Source: Verrucomicrobium spinosum DSM 4136 = JCM 18804 (lineage in GTDB: Bacteria; Verrucomicrobiota; Verrucomicrobiia; Verrucomicrobiales; Verrucomicrobiaceae). From it: DNA of 64,000 nucleotides. The stretch is from assembly GCF_000172155.1 (NCBI RefSeq), contig NZ_ABIZ01000001.1:6233105-6297104 (forward strand), written 5' to 3'. The notes beneath the pieces were generated by a model. That model saw only the letters and a list, made by a program, of their open reading frames with translations. It was not told where the DNA came from and did no database searches. Made by a program: the position numbers and the translations under genes. This document shows positions 46,688-53,096 of this stretch, in pieces (position 1 is the stretch's first letter; each line of letters begins with the position of its first letter).

Positions 46688-48181
46688 CTATTCCGGCTGG
46701 GTTTGCGGTGCCCGCCAGGCTTCTTTCATATACCCCTCCAGCTCACTGACGATCCCGGGTTGGAGACTGGCGAGGTTGTTTTGCTCCCCCACATCTTCCT
46801 CAAGGTTGTACAGCTGCACTTCCAGAGACTTGGGCTGAACCGGCTGCGGTTTTCCACCTGCGTTTTGACCCATGCGAGCAGTCCCCGTGTTCAGATGAAT
46901 GAGCTTCCACGGCCACCTGAGCACGGCCCGTTTGCCCCCCTGTTCATCGAAGTTCCAGAAAAGGTATTTGTGCTGCTTTTGCTCCCCATCCTTGCCGGTC
47001 AGAGTGGGCACCAGAGAGAGTCCGTCCGTTTCCCCTTCCAGCTTGGCCCCTGCCAAGTCCGCCACGGTAGGCAGCAGGTCCTGGAATCCGGAGACATGTT
47101 CACTCTCCCCCCTGGCCTTGATGGCAGCGGGCCAGCGCGCCACGAGCGGCACCCGGATGCCGCCATCCGTCATGCTCCTCTTGATCCCACTGAACGCGCC
47201 GTTGGAGTCAAAGAAATCCGAACTGTGCCCACCCTCAGCGTGCGGGCCATTGTCAGAGGTGAACATCACCAGCGTGTTCTGATCCAGGCCCGCTTTTTTC
47301 AAAGCCGCAAGCACGGCCCCCACCTGGTCATCCACAAAGCGCATCGCACTCGCAAACCCCTTTTCAACATCCGGCCAGTCCTTGTTCGCATATTCACCAT
47401 AGGAGGGCACTTCCATGCCGTGCTTCAGCGGCGAATTCTTGCCCGCCTCATTGTTGGCGTGAGGCATGTTCAGGGCATAGTAAACAAAGAATGGCTGCTT
47501 GCCCGCAGCCCGGTCCCGCAGGTAGGTCTGGAGTTCATCGGCGATCAATTGCGGAGCAAACTGCCTCCGGCCATCCACGGTGGCGAAGCCAGTGTCTTCA
47601 TGCCCTGCCTTGCGGCTGCCAGGCTCGGTGACGTTGTTCAGGGCCACCCTCTGCCCGTTGCGGATCAAATAAGTAGGATAGAAATTGTGGGCGTGGCTGG
47701 TGTCCACGTAGCCGAAGAAGGTGTCGAACCCCTTGCGGTTGGGATCATCATCGGGGAGCGGTTTCCCCAGACCATATTTGCCGAAGCAGGCCGTGGCATA
47801 GCCCGCCTGCTTCAACAGATTGGGCACGGTGACGTCGCTGTCTGGCATGGTCCACAGCCCGTTGCCACGCACCCTGCAGTGCCCCGTGTGCAGCCCGGTC
47901 AAGAGAACGCAGCGGGAGGGAGCACACACGGTGCTTCCCGCGTAGTGACGGGTGAGTTTCATTCCCTCAGCCGCCATGCGGTCAATATGGGGAGTCGTGA
48001 ACGTCTTCTGGCCGAAACAGCCCAGATCACCATAACCCATGTCATCCACGAGGATGTAAATGATATTGGGCCGGTCAGCAGCAACCACCACCGAGGTGCC
48101 CGAAATCATCAGGAGCAGCCCCAGAATGCTGGATGCCCAGGACGCGAGTGTGGATCGAGGAGAGAGAAAGGCAAATGTCAT
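46688..48181 (-). CDS. Exported sulfatase (S1 family)
   Basis: This 497-residue enzyme has signal peptide MTFAFLSPRSTLASWASSILGLLLMISGTSVVVAA. The metal-binding DD is in NIIYILVDDMGYGDLGC (about 46-47). The nucleophile Cys (about 86) is in STVCAPSRCVLLTG (Cys-x-Pro-Ser-Arg), which must be oxidised to formylglycine. Other motifs are GKYGLGKPLPDD, PFFVYYALNMPH, MFTSDNGPHAEGG and SGIKRSMTDGGIRVPLVARWP. It removes sulfate from a carbohydrate or other ester; this group commonly carries many sulfatases for sulfated polysaccharides. The ATG shares its A with the stop of the preceding RNase III-like gene (TGATG), so it is coupled. Confidence 0.95.
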   Translation of the reverse strand: MTFAFLSPRSTLASWASSILGLLLMISGTSVVVAADRPNIIYILVDDMGYGDLGCFGQKTFTTPHIDRMAAEGMKLTRHYAGSTVCAPSRCVLLTGLHTGHCRVRGNGLWTMPDSDVTVPNLLKQAGYATACFGKYGLGKPLPDDDPNRKGFDTFFGYVDTSHAHNFYPTYLIRNGQRVALNNVTEPGSRKAGHEDTGFATVDGRRQFAPQLIADELQTYLRDRAAGKQPFFVYYALNMPHANNEAGKNSPLKHGMEVPSYGEYANKDWPDVEKGFASAMRFVDDQVGAVLAALKKAGLDQNTLVMFTSDNGPHAEGGHSSDFFDSNGAFSGIKRSMTDGGIRVPLVARWPAAIKARGESEHVSGFQDLLPTVADLAGAKLEGETDGLSLVPTLTGKDGEQKQHKYLFWNFDEQGGKRAVLRWPWKLIHLNTGTARMGQNAGGKPQPVQPKSLEVQLYNLEEDVGEQNNLASLQPGIVSELEGYMKEAWRAPQTQPE

Positions 48182-48483
48182 CAGCGTTGCGAACGCTGGC
48201 GCTTGCCCTCTTGTTTCACGAACAGGGGCTCGATCTTTGCCTGAATGTGCGCAAACGCGCCTTCCAGGCCCTGTTCCTTGTAAACCCGGCCCACCTCAGC
48301 CTCCACCATCGTGGGTTGCCCCAATGAGTTGAGAAACTGGTTGCTCGTGAAGCGGCTCTTCAAATCCGCATCCACCTTCCCGTACTGTCGCAAGATCCAC
48401 GACCGGGCATAGAGCTCCAGCACAGCATCGCCAAGCCAGGCGTCTTCCAGGTGGGGTTTGATGCGATCTTTCACTGCGGGCAT
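48181..48483 (-). CDS. RNase III-like mini-protein
   Basis: About 100 residues (ATG at 48483; an in-frame TTG at 48510 adds nine). The core PHLEDAWLGDAVLELYARSW resembles the RNase III and Mini-III catalytic helix (LGDAVLEL). The rest is helical (SRFTSNQFLNSLGQPTMVEAEVGRVYKEQGLEGAFAHIQAK). It has no double-stranded RNA-binding domain, and the usual RNase III Glu-rich partner motif is weak. Whether it cleaves RNA is open. It ends in an overlap with the sulfatase start. Confidence 0.65.
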   Translation of the reverse strand: MPAVKDRIKPHLEDAWLGDAVLELYARSWILRQYGKVDADLKSRFTSNQFLNSLGQPTMVEAEVGRVYKEQGLEGAFAHIQAKIEPLFVKQEGKRQRSQR

Positions 48484-48603
48484 GCCCCAGCATTCGCAAA
48501 AATTCCTCAAAACTCAAAAAACAAAATTCAGGTCCTTCCTGAAAACAGGGTTTTGGGCTCATCGCCATCTCTTCAATGGGGCAACACCAGCCACCGACAT
48601 CAA

Positions 48604-48633
48604 AAAACGTGCCAGCTTTCGCCGGCACGTTTT
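48604..48633 (-). terminator. Terminator downstream of the small lipoprotein gene
   Basis: AAAACGTGCC pairs with GGCACGTTTT around a 10-base loop. On the minus strand the stem runs into T residues (CGTTTTTTG), about 20 bases after the lipoprotein stop codon. Confidence 0.7.
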
Positions 48634-48653
48634 GGAGGAAGACATCCCGGCCG

Positions 48654-48836
48654 TCAGTAAGCCCGGACGGTCTGAGTCTCTGTGACCCCTACCGAGGGAC
48701 TGCGGTAGGTGGTCTGCTCTGTAGTGGTGGTGGTGGTGGTGCGAGTCGGGGGCGCACTCTCTTGCACGGTCTCACAGCTTGTCAGGCACAAAAGGGTTCC
48801 CAGAACCGCGGCGACAATCATCAAAATGGATTTCAT
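48654..48836 (-). CDS. Small Thr-rich lipoprotein
   Basis: This 60-residue protein starts MKSILMIVAAVLGTLLCLTSCETVQE, with a lipobox LTSC at about 18-21, then a run of Thr residues and YRSPSVGVTETQTVRAY. The DNA behind the Thr run is a GGT-type trinucleotide repeat (about 48725-48741) that could vary in length. AGGAG is placed 9 bases before ATG. Function unknown. It is second of two small lipoprotein genes behind the repeat-domain protein at 49011. Confidence 0.75.
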   Translation of the reverse strand: MKSILMIVAAVLGTLLCLTSCETVQESAPPTRTTTTTTTEQTTYRSPSVGVTETQTVRAY

Positions 48837-48854
48837 AAGTTTGGACTCCTGGGG

Positions 48855-48986
48855 TTACTTGGAGGAATGGGTGGTCATCGATGTCGTTTCCATCGATCTC
48901 GACGTTTGGGTTTGACGGGTGGAGCTGCAACTGGTGAGCCAAAGGCCTGCCAGGATCAGGGTCCAGATAAGGGAGGATCGTTTCAT
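48855..48986 (-). CDS. Very small lipoprotein (43 residues)
   Basis: ATG at 48986 reads MKRSSLIWTLILAGLWLTSC, then SSTRQTQTSRSMETTSMTTHSSK and stop. The lipobox LTSC is at 17-20, and the tail is Ser/Thr-rich like the next gene's. Its stop is 18 bases upstream of the next lipoprotein start. The upstream gene ends 24 bases before it. The three genes (49011-49688, this and 48654-48836) probably form one operon. Function unknown. Confidence 0.7.
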   Translation of the reverse strand: MKRSSLIWTLILAGLWLTSCSSTRQTQTSRSMETTSMTTHSSK

Positions 48987-49010
48987 CTTGTTTTTGTGGG
49001 CACGGACCGA

Positions 49011-49688
49011 TTAACGGTCTGTTGAGGTTTCCGTGGTGGTGGTTTTCTTTCGCTCAATTTCCTGAGTGGGAGCCAGCTTCCCCTTTCGTACCACTACTCG
49101 GGAGACTACCATGGAGTCACCCACCTTCGTGTAATAGACCGTGACAGGGACCCCAGTCTTCACCACCGACACATCCACGGGCTTGCCGTCTTCGTCTAGG
49201 TAGGTGGTTGTCTTGCCATAGGTGTAGCTGACAGGATCGGGACTGCCTTCCGACTTGATCAAGAACCTTGACTCTCCCCACTCGCTGACAATCCCCGCAG
49301 CGTTCATGGCAGACTCCGCAACGATTTGAGCGGCGGCGGAGGAATTCACCACCTGGGCTCTTCCCAGCACGACTTTTGTTGCCACCAGCGATTCTCCTGC
49401 CCGGGTGTAGTGGACGGTCACCGGCAGTCCGGATTTCATCATGGCAATTTCCACTGGACTCCCATCCGCATCCACATAGTGAGTTGTCTCACTGGACAGG
49501 TATTCCACTGGTGCCTCCCCGGCGGCCTTGGTGATGATAATGGATTGAGCCGAGACTTTGCTGACAATCCCTTCCGATGCTACAGGGGCAATGGTCACTT
49601 CCACCAGCTGGGCTTGAGCGTGACTGAACGAAAACAATGCTCCTGAGAACACGATGGTCACGAGGAACTTCCGAGTAATATTGTGCAT
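49011..49688 (-). CDS. Secreted protein with two tandem repeats
   Basis: This 225-residue protein has signal peptide MHNITRKFLVTIVFSGALFSFSHAQA. Two homologous repeats of about 70 residues follow: one starts GIVSKVSAQSIIITK and includes YVDADGSPVEIAMMKSGLPV and TVHYTRAGESLVATKVVL; the other starts GIVSEWGESRFLIKS and includes YLDEDGKPVDVSVVKTGVPV and TVYYTKVGDSMVVSRVVV. Each looks like a small beta-barrel (SH3/OB-like) domain. The tail is KKTTTTETSTDR. Family not recognised. The cluster element lies 34 bases before its ATG, so it likely heads a coregulated operon with the two lipoproteins. Confidence 0.75.
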   Translation of the reverse strand: MHNITRKFLVTIVFSGALFSFSHAQAQLVEVTIAPVASEGIVSKVSAQSIIITKAAGEAPVEYLSSETTHYVDADGSPVEIAMMKSGLPVTVHYTRAGESLVATKVVLGRAQVVNSSAAAQIVAESAMNAAGIVSEWGESRFLIKSEGSPDPVSYTYGKTTTYLDEDGKPVDVSVVKTGVPVTVYYTKVGDSMVVSRVVVRKGKLAPTQEIERKKTTTTETSTDR

Positions 49689-49722
49689 GGTCCCAACACT
49701 CGCTGATGCTCGCGCAGGTCGA

Positions 49723-49740
49723 TATGGGGTGTAACCCTAC
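49723..49740 (-). promoter_or_regulatory. Cluster regulatory element, copy 1
   Basis: Minus strand reads GTAGGGTTACACCCCATA. The core TACACCCCATA ends 34 bases before the ATG of the repeat protein (49688). The same core with 31-37 bases to a start codon occurs upstream of four further genes or candidates in this island. Confidence 0.55.
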
Positions 49741-49817
49741 CGGCTGGGTCACTCTTAACAAACTTCTGGAGACAACGAGAAATTTACGACAGTCTCCAGG
49801 TCCTCAATCGAAACCCA

Positions 49818-49835
49818 TGGGCACTTCACCCCATT
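49818..49835 (+). promoter_or_regulatory. Cluster regulatory element, copy 2 (degenerate)
   Basis: Plus strand reads TGGGCACTTCACCCCATT, with the core TTCACCCCATT ending 31 bases before the ATG at 49867. It has the same TGGGCA left half as the copy at 52785, with one extra base between the halves. Confidence 0.45.
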
Positions 49836-49866
49836 GGGCATTCCGGCATATCGCTTACATTTCTGG

Positions 49867-50118
49867 ATGAGCACCCACTTCCGTTCATCATCCCGACGGG
49901 GAAGCATCGTCATCTTCCTGCTTTTTCTAGCCATCGCCTACCTGTTCAGCTTTGGCCCGGTTCAGGCCCTGTACTCCAGCGGCCGCATTTCCGGTCCCAT
50001 GCCCAGAGATCTGGTGACGTTCTACAAACCTTTGCAATGGTTCTACTTAAACTCACCCATGGGCGCACCTATGGCCCGTCATGATGCATGGTGGGGTCGC
50101 CAGCTTAAGCGCTCCTAG
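49867..50118 (+). CDS. Small single-span membrane protein
   Basis: This 83-residue protein starts MSTHFRSSSRRGS. One hydrophobic segment at about 15-36 (IVIFLLFLAIAYLFSFGPVQAL) is followed by an external part with MPRDLVTFYKPLQWFYLNSP and a basic end. No family recognised. The regulatory element lies 31 bases upstream, and the two-component kinase gene follows 137 bases downstream. Confidence 0.65.
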   Translation: MSTHFRSSSRRGSIVIFLLFLAIAYLFSFGPVQALYSSGRISGPMPRDLVTFYKPLQWFYLNSPMGAPMARHDAWWGRQLKRS

Positions 50119-50255
50119 CTTTTTAAACGTTTGCCCGCCTGCCTCCTTCCGATGATGCCCCCCAGGCATTCACGATCTGGTGCAAATACCCAACGAAAAG
50201 GGAGAAAACTGGGTCCAATCAGGCAACCGCCTTGTCGTCGAATCAGGGAAAATGC

Positions 50256-51455
50256 ATGAACACAAAAAAATCTTCCCTGTCACAGACCTACCGGGCATCC
50301 CTCCGTGAGCATCTCGATCACCGCGGATCCGGTGAATCTGGCCTGAAGAACGCCCGACTCTTCGGCATCCAGGCTACAAAATCCGGCATGGAAACGCTGG
50401 CCCTTGCAAAGATCCATGAGGGGGCTCTGCGAAGCTTGCTGTCTGATGAAGCCTCACCGGCTCGCAAAAAAGCCAAAACGCTACGGGGAGCCGCCTTCTT
50501 CACAGAGGCCATTACCCCCATTGAAGAGACCCACAGGAGCATGCGGCAGGCCAACAGACGCCTGGAGAAACTTGTCAGCAGTCTGACCCGCCGGACTCAT
50601 CAGCTCGCTGCATCCAACGACAAACTGAAACACGAGATCATCCACCGCAAATCCGTGGAGGCGTCCCTCATCACCAGTGAGACGACCTCCAGCCAGTTGC
50701 TTGCAAAATCCCGCCACATGCAAGAGGACCTGCGCCACCTCTCCCGCCGGCTGCTTACCGTTCAGGAGGAGGAGCGCAAACGGATCAGTCGTGAACTGCA
50801 TGACGTCGTGGCCCAGGCCCTGACCAGCATCAATCTGCGGCTCATTACTCTGAAGACAGAAAGCAACTCAAACGCCAGAAACTTGCGTCGGCGAATCGCC
50901 ATGACCCAGCGAGTGATTGAACGTTCCGTTGAGATTGTTCATCGCTTTGCCCGTGACTTGCGCCCCACGCTTTTGGATGATCTGGGATTGATTCCCGCCC
51001 TCAAGTCTTATCTGACCGCCTACATGCAGCGAACCGGCATCAGGGTCAGCTTCTCGGTTTCTCCCAACATTGAAAGCATCGACAGCACCCGTCGCACCGT
51101 TCTCTATCGCGTCGCCCAGGAGGCTCTCACCAATGTCGCCCGCCATGCTAAAGCCAGCCAGGCAAATGTCTCGATCCGCCTGCATGCGAACAACGTCAAC
51201 ATGCAGATTCATGACAACGGTTGTGGATTTCAGGTGGAGGGCAACGCCTTCGCCAGAAGCAGCAAATGCCTTGGCCTGCTGGGCATGAAGGAACGGGTGG
51301 AAATGGTGGGTGGCACCTTCGTCGTGGCCTCCGCACCCGGCAAGGAAACGACCGTCCAGGTGGAGCTTCCTGGCAAGAAAGTCCCCTCTCGTCCCCGCCC
51401 CTCCAAACTCGCTGCGGTCAAAGAACTGCCTGACTCGGCCCATCACTCCCCATGA
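50256..51455 (+). CDS. Cytoplasmic sensor histidine kinase, NarX/DegS type
   Basis: ATG at 50256 gives 399 residues. No membrane segment was seen. A coiled coil (about 90-145; RQANRRLEKLVSSLTRRTHQLAASNDKLKHEII) leads to the HisKA_3 domain (EEERKRISRELHDVVAQALTS, phospho-His about 181). The HATPase_c domain (about 270-380) contains RVAQEALTNVARHAKASQ, DNGCGFQV and GLLGMKERVEMVGG. Its stop overlaps the response regulator start (ATGA). The input signal is not evident from sequence. Confidence 0.93.
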   Translation: MNTKKSSLSQTYRASLREHLDHRGSGESGLKNARLFGIQATKSGMETLALAKIHEGALRSLLSDEASPARKKAKTLRGAAFFTEAITPIEETHRSMRQANRRLEKLVSSLTRRTHQLAASNDKLKHEIIHRKSVEASLITSETTSSQLLAKSRHMQEDLRHLSRRLLTVQEEERKRISRELHDVVAQALTSINLRLITLKTESNSNARNLRRRIAMTQRVIERSVEIVHRFARDLRPTLLDDLGLIPALKSYLTAYMQRTGIRVSFSVSPNIESIDSTRRTVLYRVAQEALTNVARHAKASQANVSIRLHANNVNMQIHDNGCGFQVEGNAFARSSKCLGLLGMKERVEMVGGTFVVASAPGKETTVQVELPGKKVPSRPRPSKLAAVKELPDSAHHSP

Positions 51456-52162
51456 CCCCCATCACCGTACTCCTCGCAGAGGATCACACCATCGTCCGAG
51501 AGGGTCTGCGTGCTCTGTTGGAGCTTGAACCTGACATCGTCATTGTGGGACAGGCGGAGAACGGCCATCTAGCTGTGGAGTTCTGCCTCACCCTGTGTCC
51601 GGATGTGGTTGTGCTGGATATCGCGATGCCCCGCCTCAACGGACTGGAGGCCGCACGCCAGATCCTCAGGAGCGCAGCCCCTCCCAAGGTTCTCATCCTT
51701 TCCGCCCACAGTGATGATGCCTATGTCGAGCAGGTGATGGAGCTGGGCGCGTCCGGTTACCTGATCAAGCAAACCGCCGCCCATGCCCTCACCAAAGCCA
51801 TCCGGGAAGTCTATAAGGGCAATAGCTTCTTCAGCCCCACCATCTCCCGACGACGGAATCACCATGCCCAAAAGGCCTACAACCAGGGGGATCTCCCTTC
51901 AAGAAAAGCCCCCTCCCGGCTCAGTTCCCGGGAAACGGAGGTGCTGCAACTCATCGCGGAAGGCAAGGCCAACAAGGAAACAGCGGAGATCCTTCACATC
52001 AGTGTGAAAACGGTGGAAAAGCACCGCCAGAGCCTCATGGAAAAACTCAACATCCATGACACCGCCAGCCTCACCCGCCACGCCATCGCCACGGGCATCA
52101 TCGAGAGCAGCGTGCAAGTGACCATCCTGCAGGCCCTCCCTCTTCATCAGGGGCGCGAGTAA
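51452..52162 (+). CDS. Response regulator, NarL/LuxR family
   Basis: This 236-residue protein has a receiver at about 1-120 (VLLAEDHTIVREGLRALLEL, phospho-Asp in VVVLDIAMPRLNGLEAAR at about 55, LSAHSDDAYVEQVMELGASGYLIKQ) and a C-terminal LuxR HTH (LSSRETEVLQLIAEGKANKETAEILHISVKTVEKHRQSLMEKL, about 150-215). It is coupled to the kinase. It is the best candidate for the protein that binds the palindromic element of this island, since NarL-type proteins bind as dimers to inverted half-sites. This is inference from location. Confidence 0.94.
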   Translation: MTPITVLLAEDHTIVREGLRALLELEPDIVIVGQAENGHLAVEFCLTLCPDVVVLDIAMPRLNGLEAARQILRSAAPPKVLILSAHSDDAYVEQVMELGASGYLIKQTAAHALTKAIREVYKGNSFFSPTISRRRNHHAQKAYNQGDLPSRKAPSRLSSRETEVLQLIAEGKANKETAEILHISVKTVEKHRQSLMEKLNIHDTASLTRHAIATGIIESSVQVTILQALPLHQGRE

Positions 52163-52169
52163 TAACCTC

Positions 52170-52406
52170 CTAGTACCTTCTGGAAGACTGGCCCCCATAC
52201 ACGCTTCCACGCATCGTCCGTCCGTGGGAATCCCCGTGTTGTTCGAGATCGCTGTTGTTCCGTCCTGAATGGCGGCGGTCATGATTGCGATCGCCATCGT
52301 GATCATGACCGGCATGCCGGTCATTGTGATCATGGGTGTCCACGCAGCTCGCCAAGCTCAGAAGGATGGCTGTACCAGCCAGCTGTAGATAGGTTTTTGT
52401 TTTCAT
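52170..52406 (-). CDS. His/Asp-rich lipoprotein
   Basis: This 78-residue protein has signal peptide and lipobox MKTKTYLQLAGTAILLSLASC (LASC). The tail is rich in His and Asp (THDHNDRHAGHDHDGDRNHDRRH), which would be a good binding site for zinc, nickel or copper. The rest is Arg/Gly/Ser-rich (GRTMRGSVYGGQSSRRY). It converges with the response regulator (7-base gap). A degenerate element sits 37 bases before the ATG. Function: possibly metal storage or sensing at the outer membrane. Confidence 0.75.
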   Translation of the reverse strand: MKTKTYLQLAGTAILLSLASCVDTHDHNDRHAGHDHDGDRNHDRRHSGRNNSDLEQHGDSHGRTMRGSVYGGQSSRRY

Positions 52407-52443
52407 GGTCTATTTTCGGGAAGAGTTCGACAGGTCTTCCCAA

Positions 52444-52453
52444 TATGGGATGA
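52444..52453 (-). promoter_or_regulatory. Cluster regulatory element, copy 3 (degenerate half)
   Basis: Minus strand TCATCCCATA matches the core ACACCCCATA at 8 of 10 bases and ends 37 bases before the ATG at 52406. No convincing left half was seen, so this copy is the weakest. Confidence 0.35.
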
Positions 52454-52516
52454 CAAAGGACAACCCGGTTTCCCGGCTTTCACCTCGCACGAAGTTACCT
52501 GCAGTCGCCCGCACCC

Positions 52517-52540
52517 ACCATGGGGTGTACACCCCATGGT
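52517..52540. promoter_or_regulatory. Cluster regulatory element, copy 4: perfect 24-bp palindrome
   Basis: The half ACCATGGGGTGT is followed directly by its exact reverse complement, so the 24-base site is a perfect palindrome with no spacer. It contains the core TACACCCCAT. Its core ends 36 bases before the ATG of the small plus-strand frame at 52575 and about 110 bases before the His-rich lipoprotein ATG on the other strand. Confidence 0.65.
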
Positions 52541-52564
52541 CCGGCCTGCGTCGATGGGACTAAG

Positions 52565-52705
52565 TTAGGGCACAATGAGAGTTTTCCTGGTTCCATGGCT
52601 CCTGAGGCTTTGCCCGCCCGTCCGGGCAATTGGAACAAGGGTTGGGATTATCAACACGACAAGACTTGCGGTGATGGCGACCAGGACCGCTCCATCAGCA
52701 GGCAT
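52565..52705 (-). CDS. Candidate 46-residue membrane protein (alternative to 52575-52760)
   Basis: ATG at 52705 is preceded by AGGTGAG and reads MPADGAVLVAITASLVVLI, then IPTLVPIARTGGQSLRS and HGTRKTLIVP. The hydrophobic stretch and basic end resemble a single-span small membrane protein. It lies on the opposite strand to the 52575 frame; both cannot be equally real as drawn. A copy of the element lies 80 bases upstream, farther than in other copies. No family match was recognised. Confidence 0.35.
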   Translation of the reverse strand: MPADGAVLVAITASLVVLIIPTLVPIARTGGQSLRSHGTRKTLIVP

Positions 52706-52760
52706 CTCACCTATTCTCAAGAGTGGCACCCAGATCCTGTGCGCAAATAAGCACGCCTGA
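52575..52760 (+). CDS. Candidate 61-residue protein downstream of the palindrome
   Basis: ATG at 52575 follows TTAGGGCACA and reads MRVFLVPWLLRLCPPVRAIG, then TRVGIINTTRLAVMATRTAPSAG and so on. The start is hydrophobic with one basic residue. The perfect palindrome core is 36 bases upstream, as in the other element-linked genes. Codon use is less GC-rich at third positions than in the long genes, so confidence is low. It overlaps the minus-strand candidate at 52565. Confidence 0.3.
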   Translation: MRVFLVPWLLRLCPPVRAIGTRVGIINTTRLAVMATRTAPSAGISPILKSGTQILCANKHA

Positions 52761-52784
52761 AAACCAGGGCGGCACAGCTCACGG

Positions 52785-52802
52785 GTGGGCATACACCCCA
52801 TA
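52785..52802 (+). promoter_or_regulatory. Cluster regulatory element, copy 5
   Basis: Plus strand reads GTGGGCATACACCCCATA; the core TACACCCCATA is identical to copy 1. It ends 33 bases before the ATG at 52836. The following GCG and an AGCATCA farther downstream also match the sequence after copy 1. Confidence 0.55.
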
Positions 52803-52835
52803 GCGGCAAACGTCAGCATCAACGATCATCTCTCC

Positions 52836-53027
52836 ATGAAGATCACCATTCGACCACCGCACACCTTCAGACCACGTGGCTGGTCAGCATCGCATCCAAG
52901 CCCACCCCCTGCTGACGCCGAAACAGCAACCCCTGCAACGACGGATGCTGCGTGTGAGCCGGAAAAGCCAGCAGCGACGACCACGGGCTTCACATCCAAA
53001 TCCATCTCCGCAGTGTACGCGTCCTAA
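52836..53027 (+). CDS. Candidate 63-residue Ala/Thr/Pro-rich protein
   Basis: ATG at 52836 reads MKITIRPPHTFRPRGWSASH, then a Pro/Ala/Thr-rich stretch (PPPADAETATPATTDAACEPEKPAATTT) and ends SISAVYAS. There is no signal peptide. It is called because of the element 33 bases upstream and the open frame; no family is known. The 690 bases between 52407 and 53097 otherwise contain only this frame, the 52565/52575 candidates and three elements. Confidence 0.4.
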   Translation: MKITIRPPHTFRPRGWSASHPSPPPADAETATPATTDAACEPEKPAATTTGFTSKSISAVYAS

Positions 53028-53096
53028 ACACGAGCCCGCCCGCCGTCCCACTTGGCTGAGGCCAGGGTTCCGCCCCATTCTTTTAAGCTTCTTCGC

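Noticed and set aside
46679-48244. Open frame of 521 codons on the plus strand
   Set aside because: Antisense to the sulfatase, which has signal peptide and catalytic motifs. The frame has no family features.
53052-53096. Longer start for the kinase gene at 53052
   Set aside because: The added residues (MAEARVPPHSFKLLR) have no support. The ATG at 53097 is the first ATG in that frame that leaves the domain intact; either start is possible.
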